64,000 nt of DNA from a bacterium BMS3Bbin13 (GTDB lineage Bacteria > Pseudomonadota > Gammaproteobacteria > 21-64-14). The position numbers and the translations under genes were made by a program. Within the stretch, counting starts at the first letter, position 1; each line of letters opens with the position of its first letter. Positions 58,426-64,000 of this stretch are shown here, piece by piece. Below the pieces are notes generated by a model. It searched no databases. It saw only the letters and a list, made by a program, of their open reading frames with translations, and was not told the DNA's origin. The stretch is from contig BDTW01000042.1 of the NCBI GenBank assembly GCA_002897735.1, positions 44,133 to 108,132 of the forward strand, written 5' to 3'.

Positions 58426-61164
58426 TCACCGGGGCGGCGGCCCGCGCGTGACCTGCACCAGATCGCCCGGACGCAGCCAGCGGGCGTAGGCCGCCCGGAT
58501 CCGGGCGGCGCTGAGGTGGAGATAGCGGCGCGCGGCGCGCGTGGGCTCGTCGAGGGGCAGCTTGTCCACGGCGCGGGCGAGCAGGCCCGCGCCGATATCG
58601 TCGATGCTCGCCTCCGAGAGCGGGATCTCACGCAGTGCCAGGGCCTTGGCCCGGTGCAGTTCCGCGGCGCCCACCGGCGTGGTCTGCATTTGCTTCAGGT
58701 CGCGTACGACGATCGCGCGGGCGCGCGCGGCGTTGCGCGGATCGCAACCGTAGGACACGACATAGACGCCCCGGGTACGGTTGATCTCGAAGTTCGAGGA
58801 TACGTAGTAGACCAGCCCCCGCTCCTGGCGCAGGTCGCGGTACAGGCGCGTCGCATAGAAGCCGCCGCCGAGCACGTGATTGCCGAGTTGCAGGGCGTAG
58901 TAGTCCGGATTGGTGCGCGTCAGGCCCAGGGTCTCGGCGAGCGTGACCTGGTCCTGGATGCGTCCGGCGTCCGGCACCCGGGTGGTCGACGGGCGGTTCG
59001 GCGGGACCGGCGGCAGCCAGGTGTTGGGTCGCGGGCCGTGCGCCTTCCACGAGCCGAAGTACCGGTCGACGACGGCGCGGGCCCGTCGCGGGGTAATCTT
59101 GCCGATGACGACGATGGTCGTGAGATCGGGCCGGAAGGTCTTGCGGTAATAACGTCGCACGTCGCGTAGCGTCAGGGATCCGATGGTCGCGGGCGTGGCC
59201 TCCCGGAGCGTGGGGTCGTTGTGCGGATACAGGGCGGCGTGCAAGGCGCGCCCGAAAAGGTAGGCCGGGCTGTGCAGCTCGCCGGCGGCGGCGGCCGCCT
59301 CCTGCGTGCGCACCACCTTGAAGGCGGCGGGCGGAAGCGCCGGGTGGCGCAAATTGGCGGCCAGCAACTGCACGCCGCGATCGAAGTGATCGGCGAGCAC
59401 CTGGAGGGAAAAGTCGTAGCCGGCGGACTCGTCGGCGGCGATCGCGTCCAGCGCCCGTTGGAAGGCCAGGCGGCCCAGGTGGGTGGTGCCGTAGCCGAAC
59501 AGGTCGGAGAGTACGCCCGCGACTCCCTCCTGTCCCCCGGGCGCTTCCAGGTCGGCGTTGGTGCGCACACGCCCGTAGACGTTCACGGTCGGGCTGACGG
59601 TCTCGCGCTGCACGATCAGCCGCAGCCCGTTGGGCAGTACCATGCTGACCGGATGCAGTGTCGACGGGGGTACGGTGAGCCGGTTGAGCGCATGCCGCGC
59701 CCACTCGGGCAGGTGTACCGTGCGCGCGGCGTGCGGGGCGAACGATTCCTTGCCGCCGTAGCCCTTGTCGGAGACCGGTCGACTCGAGGACTCGGGTGTG
59801 AGGACCGCGATCACGGCGTGGCGCGGATCCAGCCAGCGGCGCGCCACGCGGTCGACGTCGCGCGGCGTGACCCGATCGATCGCCGCGATATCGTCCCGCG
59901 GTGAGCGGCGCCCTTCCACCGCCACGCTCTGCGACCAAGTGTCCGCCAGCTCGGGAATCGAGTTCGCCCAGAACGCCGCCCCCGCCCGTTCGCGGCGCTT
60001 GGCCGCGGCCACCAAGTCCGCGGGTACGCCGTGCTTGGCGATCCCGGCCAGGACGTGCCGGAGGTTCGCGACCACGTGTCGGGAGTCGCCGCCGCGCGGG
60101 AAACCGAGCGCGGCGATGCCGAATCCGGCCCCCGGCCAGGCGCTCACCGAGTAGCCCGCGCTCAGGGCCTTGCCCTTCGGCACCAGGGCGTAGAGGCTGC
60201 CGCGCCGGCTGTTGAGGACGTCGGCCAGGACCTGTGCGGCCGCGTAGTCCGGGCTGTCGGTGCCGGGCATGCGCACGGCCAGTACCGCCAGGCCGTAGCC
60301 CCGGTCGGTGGTCAGGTGCAGCGTTGCCGGCGTGACCGGGCGCAGGTGGATGGCCGGCCGGGGCGGGAGGCTGCGGCGCGGGATCGCGCCGAACAGCTCG
60401 CGTACCCGGCGCAGCGCCCGTTCCGGCCGCACGTCGCCCGCGATCACCAGGATCGCGTTGTTGGGTGCGTACCACGCCTCGTGGAATTTGCGCAGCATCG
60501 CCCCGGTGGTGCGCTTGAAGGAGGCGCGTGTCCCGAGCGCGTCATGCGCATAGGGGGTGCCGTGGAACAGCCGCGCGAGCAGGCGACGGTAGAGGCGGTA
60601 GTCGGGGCTCGAGAGATCCCGGGCCACTTCCTGATCGATGGCGCCGCGCTCGCGCCGCCACAGCGCCTCGTGGTCGAGCACCCCGCGCATCCGGATCGCC
60701 TCGATGTGCAGCGCGATGCGCAGGTCGCGGGCCGGCACGGTGAAGAGGTATTGCGTGACGGTCTGCTGGGTGTCGGCATCGAAGTCCCCGCCCATGGCCG
60801 CCCCGATGTAGGCGAGCTGGTTCGCGGACAGCCCGGGGCTGCCGCGGAACATCATGTGCTCCTGGGCATGGGCCATGCCGGGGAAGCCGGGCGGCGCCTC
60901 GTTCGATCCGACGAGATAGTTGATCTCGGTGGTGACCACCGGCGCGAGCGGGTTGCGGACGATGACCACGCGCAGGCCGTTTTTCAGAGTCGCGCGCAGG
61001 ACACCGGGGGTGTGGCCCGCGCGTGCACCGGGGGTCGCGATCAACGCGATAACGGCCGCCAGGACCGCCGCCAGCCGGCGAGTGTGTCCTCCGGGCCTCG
61101 GAGCAGGGCGGACGCCGATCGTCCACCGGTTCCACGATGACTCGGTTCGTAGGTTGGTTGGCAT
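58426..61164 (-). CDS. Two-domain M16 zinc metallopeptidase (pitrilysin/insulinase family)
   Basis: A 912-residue secreted or periplasmic peptidase. A signal peptide or anchor (LAAVLAAVIALIATPGARA) ends near residue 50. The first M16 unit (about 55-480) contains the inverted zinc motif HAQEHMMF (HxxEH) in GFPGMAHAQEHMMFRGSP. The second (about 500-905) has the fold's VRTNADLEAPGGQEGVAGVLSDLFGYGTTHLG but no HxxEH, so it is the inactive half. It probably degrades peptides in the periplasm. ATG at 61164 follows GGGGAG; the track ORF is longer. 164 bp from nifJ, same strand. Confidence 0.93.
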   Translation of the reverse strand: MPTNLRTESSWNRWTIGVRPAPRPGGHTRRLAAVLAAVIALIATPGARAGHTPGVLRATLKNGLRVVIVRNPLAPVVTTEINYLVGSNEAPPGFPGMAHAQEHMMFRGSPGLSANQLAYIGAAMGGDFDADTQQTVTQYLFTVPARDLRIALHIEAIRMRGVLDHEALWRRERGAIDQEVARDLSSPDYRLYRRLLARLFHGTPYAHDALGTRASFKRTTGAMLRKFHEAWYAPNNAILVIAGDVRPERALRRVRELFGAIPRRSLPPRPAIHLRPVTPATLHLTTDRGYGLAVLAVRMPGTDSPDYAAAQVLADVLNSRRGSLYALVPKGKALSAGYSVSAWPGAGFGIAALGFPRGGDSRHVVANLRHVLAGIAKHGVPADLVAAAKRRERAGAAFWANSIPELADTWSQSVAVEGRRSPRDDIAAIDRVTPRDVDRVARRWLDPRHAVIAVLTPESSSRPVSDKGYGGKESFAPHAARTVHLPEWARHALNRLTVPPSTLHPVSMVLPNGLRLIVQRETVSPTVNVYGRVRTNADLEAPGGQEGVAGVLSDLFGYGTTHLGRLAFQRALDAIAADESAGYDFSLQVLADHFDRGVQLLAANLRHPALPPAAFKVVRTQEAAAAAGELHSPAYLFGRALHAALYPHNDPTLREATPATIGSLTLRDVRRYYRKTFRPDLTTIVVIGKITPRRARAVVDRYFGSWKAHGPRPNTWLPPVPPNRPSTTRVPDAGRIQDQVTLAETLGLTRTNPDYYALQLGNHVLGGGFYATRLYRDLRQERGLVYYVSSNFEINRTRGVYVVSYGCDPRNAARARAIVVRDLKQMQTTPVGAAELHRAKALALREIPLSEASIDDIGAGLLARAVDKLPLDEPTRAARRYLHLSAARIRAAYARWLRPGDLVQVTRGPPPR

Positions 61165-61700
61165 GTCGCTCTCCCCGGGAGCCGGCACATTCTTTTGTAG
61201 GACCGCGAAGCGGGATCGGGGTTCCGGCCTCCGGGCAGGTAGGGCGTCGGCGCAATGCGGGCCGGATCCACGGTGCCCCATCCTATGCCCGGCGCGCGTT
61301 CCGGTGTACCACCGGTCACGGCCATCGTGGTCGGGGCCGACATCGGAATGCCCCTCGCCGCGGTCCGCCCGCCGTTGTCGCGCCGTGGTGTCGAGGTGCG
61401 ATAAACGCCTATATTACAGCAAGTTGAAAACCTGCTCGCAGTGATGTGACGGTGCGAGCCCGATCCGGAAACTCCCGGCGGGTCCGATGATCCTGCGAAC
61501 GGGAAGGTCGTGCGCACGAGATCGAGCGGAGTCGCGGGGGTCCGGGGCGTGCGCCCGCTTTTGCGCCGGTACCGCGGATCGCCTAAGATTCTTTAAGACT
61601 CCAATGAGCGATACGGACCGGTTGCGGGCAACGGGTGCCGACACGGCCGCAGGAGGCGGGGCGTCGGCGAGCGGGGCTCGGGCCGCCGGGGGGTGGGCGG
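61165..61700. other. Divergent intergenic region between M16 peptidase and two-component genes
   Basis: No gene is supported. AT-rich DNA with TATATT around 61410-61416 is the most promoter-like spot. An in-frame ATG at 61603 belongs to another frame from the kinase and lacks support. Confidence 0.35.
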
Positions 61701-62480
61701 ATGCAGGGACAGACCATGGCTCCACCACTGTCGTTACGCCGGCTGCTACGCGTAGTGCTGGCGTGGTTCGTTGCCGCGAGTCCGGGGGTCACGACCGCGA
61801 TGGCGGGCGATCCGGGCGAGGCCGCTTCGGGGGATCTCCAGCGCAAGTTTGCGGTGCACGTGCAATGTGCCACGGAACGCGAACGCACTGCGCTCGCCCG
61901 GGAGTTGCACGACGAGTTCGGCAGTGTCTTCACCGCCCTCAGTCTCGATTGCACCCATGTCATCCGGACCCTTCCTCCGGAAAACACCGCGGCGCACGAA
62001 CGCCTGTCGGAGATGAATGAACTCATCGAGCAGGCCCTGAACTCCATGGAACGGCTGCTCACCGATCTGCGTCCGCAGGTTCTGGATGATCTGGGGCTGA
62101 GGTCGGCGATCGAATCCGAGGTCCGGGCGTTCGGCAAACGTACCGGCATCGCGTGTACGATACGAGCGCCCGAGGAAGAGGTTGCGCTTGCGCCCGAACG
62201 GGCCGCCGCGCTGTTTCGGGTCGTTCAGGAATCTCTGACCAACGTGGCCCGATACGCCGGGGCCTCGTGCGTGCAGGTCGTGTTGCGGCGAATCGATGCG
62301 AACCTGTCCCTGGAAGTGCGCGACGACGGGCGCGGAATCGAGCCCGATAAGATCGCCGATCCCAACTCCTACGGGATCCTGGGAATGCGGGAGCGTATGC
62401 AGTTGTTTGGGGGGCGGTTCGAGATCGAAGGGAGTCCGGGGCGCGGAACGCGGGTGCACGTGACACTCCCGATGGGGTGA
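61701..62480 (+). CDS. NarX-type sensor histidine kinase without sensor domain
   Basis: A 259-residue kinase. After an N-terminal hydrophobic stretch (LLRVVLAWFVAASPGVTTA), HisKA_3 follows with ERTALARELHDEFGSVFTALSLD, His the phosphoacceptor, then the ATPase lobe with FRVVQESLTNVARYAGAS (N-box), LEVRDDGRGIEPDKI (G1) and YGILGMRERMQLFGGRFEIEG (G2). No input domain is present. By the positive-inside rule the basic SLRRLLR before the helix would place the kinase outside, so the true start may be the ATG at 61800, giving a soluble 226-residue kinase. It is coupled to the response regulator. Confidence 0.88.
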   Translation: MQGQTMAPPLSLRRLLRVVLAWFVAASPGVTTAMAGDPGEAASGDLQRKFAVHVQCATERERTALARELHDEFGSVFTALSLDCTHVIRTLPPENTAAHERLSEMNELIEQALNSMERLLTDLRPQVLDDLGLRSAIESEVRAFGKRTGIACTIRAPEEEVALAPERAAALFRVVQESLTNVARYAGASCVQVVLRRIDANLSLEVRDDGRGIEPDKIADPNSYGILGMRERMQLFGGRFEIEGSPGRGTRVHVTLPMG

Positions 62481-62509
62481 TGGACCCGGTTCCGCAGAGG
62501 TTGGGTCCA

Positions 62510-63142
62510 ATGAGAATACTGATCGTCGATGACCATCCGGTGGTCCGCCAGGGCCTGAGGCGCATGCTCGAAGCGGCCGACGATCACCTGGTCTGTGCCG
62601 AGGCCGGGGATGCGGAAGGTTGCCTCGAGCGGTTGCAGGCGGAAGCCTTCGACGTAGCGGTCCTGGACGTGTCCCTGCCGGGACGCAGCGGCGTCGAACT
62701 GCTTAAGCAGATCCACCGGCAGTGGCCCAAGCTGCCGGTCCTGATCCTTACCATGTACCCCGAGGAGCAGTACGCGGTGCGCGTGCTCAAGGCCGGAGCG
62801 GCGGGTTTCCTGAACAAGCGCAGCGTGGCCTCCGAACTGGTGGCCGCCGTGCGCAAGGTGGCGACGGGCGGGCGTTACCTCTCACCGGCGGTGGCCGAGA
62901 GTCTGGCCGCCGCCATGGCCCGTCCGGACAAGCCGGCCCACGAGAGGCTCTCGGACCGGGAGTTCCAGATCCTGCGTATGATCGCGGCGGGATCCCGGGT
63001 CTCGGATATCGCGACCAAGCTGTCGCTGAGCGTGAACACCGTGAGCACGTATCGGGTCCGGGTCCTGAGGAAGCTCGATCTGCGTCACAACGGCGAGCTG
63101 ATGCATTACGCGCTTCAGCACGGTATCGCGGGCCACGAATGA
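62510..63142 (+). CDS. NarL/FixJ-type response regulator
   Basis: A 210-residue regulator. Receiver domain MRILIVDDHPVVRQGLRRML with phospho-Asp in VAVLDVSLPGRSG and Lys in GFLNKRS; C-terminal LuxR HTH LSDREFQILRMIAAGSRVSDIATKLSLSVNTVSTYRVRVLRKL. ATG at 62510 gives the normal family length and has AGAGG about 9 bp upstream; the earlier GTG/ATG at 62477/62480 overlap the kinase stop and are alternatives. Works with the kinase just upstream. Confidence 0.94.
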   Translation: MRILIVDDHPVVRQGLRRMLEAADDHLVCAEAGDAEGCLERLQAEAFDVAVLDVSLPGRSGVELLKQIHRQWPKLPVLILTMYPEEQYAVRVLKAGAAGFLNKRSVASELVAAVRKVATGGRYLSPAVAESLAAAMARPDKPAHERLSDREFQILRMIAAGSRVSDIATKLSLSVNTVSTYRVRVLRKLDLRHNGELMHYALQHGIAGHE

Positions 63143-63220
63143 TCCCCGGCCCGGCCGCGTCCGGGGTCCGCAAGTCGTTGCGGGGGGCGGGGCGTACGTC
63201 GCCGCCCCCCGCTCCGTTTT

Positions 63221-63904
63221 CTACGATCGATCCGAATCGCCGGCGTGCTCGCCGCGTTCCAGCAGATAGACCGATTCGATGAGCGTATCGAGCCCCAGTT
63301 CCTGAAAGCGCCGGTGCTCACCCAACACGTCGCGCCGCGCAAGCCGGCGGATCGCGAACGCGCCCTCGTACAGCGCCGTCACCTCCGCCTCGCTCACGGA
63401 GAACGGCGGCCCGGCCATGGCCTCCTGCGGATATTCGAAGGTGATCAGCAACCCCCGTGCCGTGTCCGGCAGGAGCGCCGCGAGCTTCGCCGCGTAGCGC
63501 GCCCGCAACTCCTCCGGCAGCGCGATGAGGGCGGCCCGGTCATAGAACAGGCGCGCCGGCGTCACGTCCTGCGCACACAGCCCGAAGAAGTCGCCGCACC
63601 ATATGCATATCGGGGGGTCCTCCCAGCGCTCGCAGTGCCCCGTGGACCGGTGCACCGGCGCACGGCCCTGCTCGGTGAAGAACGATTCGACGGCGATCGG
63701 GCTGACTTCCACGCCGATCACCGAATGCCCCCGCCGGGCGAGCCATTCGAGGTCCACGCTCTTGCCGCACAGTGGTACGAATACCGCCTCGCCCGCGCGT
63801 GGGTCGAGCCTCGGGAAGAACTCGGCCAGATTGGGGTTGACCCGGTCCAGATGGAACCCGGTACGTCCTTCCCGCCAGCGTTGTTGCCATGACTCCGGAT
63901 CCAT
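63221..63904 (-). CDS. tpm: Thiopurine S-methyltransferase
   Basis: A 227-residue SAM-dependent methyltransferase. WQQRWREGRTGFHLDRVNP and FVPLCGKSVDLEWLARRGHSVIGVEVSPIAVE (SAM-binding) are TPMT signatures; FYDRAALIALPEELRARYAAKLAALLP and GLLITFEYPQEAMAGPPFSV follow as expected. Bacterial Tpm proteins methylate Se or Te species and can give resistance to tellurite. Cytoplasmic. It starts 18 bp after the likely stop of the gene beyond. Confidence 0.95.
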   Translation of the reverse strand: MDPESWQQRWREGRTGFHLDRVNPNLAEFFPRLDPRAGEAVFVPLCGKSVDLEWLARRGHSVIGVEVSPIAVESFFTEQGRAPVHRSTGHCERWEDPPICIWCGDFFGLCAQDVTPARLFYDRAALIALPEELRARYAAKLAALLPDTARGLLITFEYPQEAMAGPPFSVSEAEVTALYEGAFAIRRLARRDVLGEHRRFQELGLDTLIESVYLLERGEHAGDSDRS

Positions 63905-63922
63905 TTCTGCGCCTCCTGTTCT

Positions 63923-64000
63923 TCAGTGATCGGGCTTGTCGAGTCGTCGATCCACGGGCCGGCGCCGTCGGGCACGCCGCACCAGTACCACTCGCAGCGT
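63923..64000 (-). CDS. C-terminal end of an unidentified gene (partial)
   Basis: The minus strand holds an open frame from the window edge to a TGA at 63923, ending RRARRRRPVDRRLDKPDH. Only 25 residues are visible, so no identity is possible. Position, 18 bp before tpm, and the basic tail are compatible with an operon neighbour such as a membrane protein's cytoplasmic tail. Confidence 0.35.
   Translation of the reverse strand, partial: TLRVVLVRRARRRRPVDRRLDKPDH

Overview
The window is about 64 kb of GC-rich chromosomal DNA. The gene content (SrkA, SlyX, YdcH/DUF465, NsrR, ArfB, the EmrAB and YbhGFSR efflux systems, Hyf-type membrane subunits, DsrE2, CCA-encoding tRNA genes) points to a gammaproteobacterium. 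The Hyf-type complex, DsrE2, PFOR and several Dsb-like oxidoreductases would fit a chemolithotrophic or sulfur-metabolising member. That is inference; no 16S gene is present. Genes are densely packed, often with ATGA or TGATG overlaps, and most lie on the minus strand.

Layout. 0-7.5 kb: a partial c-di-GMP enzyme (GGDEF, globin-like, GAF, EAL), tRNA-Val, a three-gene minus-strand operon (DUF211, VIT/CCC1-like membrane protein, HEAT-repeat protein), then gltX followed by tRNA-Ala and tRNA-Glu with their own promoter. 7.5-13.7 kb: an inverted-repeat element, then a SWIM zinc-finger/HTH protein paired with a SNF2 helicase (a probable acquired cassette beside the tRNAs), then a coupled HDOD and GAF-GGDEF pair. 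14-24.8 kb: crcB and DUF190, and a seven-gene operon for a membrane energy-converting complex (HyfC, HyfE, HyfF, NuoCD-like, NuoB-like, two HyfB paralogues). Its large subunit lacks the cysteines that would hold a NiFe centre, so it is better called a hydrogenase-related (Ehr-type) complex than a hydrogenase. 25-32.7 kb: a secreted phosphoesterase behind a convincing Pho box, tatA, a lipoprotein transglycosylase, a short DsbG-like protein, a haloacid dehalogenase pair, a TetR regulator, a small secreted Arg/Trp/His-repeat protein and a universal stress protein.

32.9-42 kb: two adjacent drug-efflux operons. One is MarR-EmrA-EmrB, the other TetR-HlyD-ABC ATPase-two ABC-2 permeases (CecR-YbhGFSR type); each has an operator-like dyad upstream. 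42-45.4 kb: DsbG, a DUF2249-hemerythrin pair whose promoter contains an NsrR-like site, nsrR itself, a coiled-coil protein of unknown function and a deleted IS200/IS605 TnpB element. 45.4-54.7 kb: uppP, YIP1, SMUG-type uracil-DNA glycosylase, pncA-srkA, a possibly leaderless small gene, a DsbA-like oxidoreductase, palindromic repeats, slyX, ydcH, arfB, a GIY-YIG protein and a dsrE2/ferredoxin-fold/merR cassette. 54.7-64 kb: a full-length pyruvate:ferredoxin oxidoreductase, a two-domain M16 peptidase, a NarX/NarL-type two-component pair, thiopurine methyltransferase and the tail of one more gene.

The most unusual features are the Ehr-type complex with duplicated HyfB, the SWIM-HTH/SNF2 cassette beside tRNA genes, the dsrE2/ferredoxin-fold/Cys-rich MerR cassette and the DUF211-VIT-HEAT operon.
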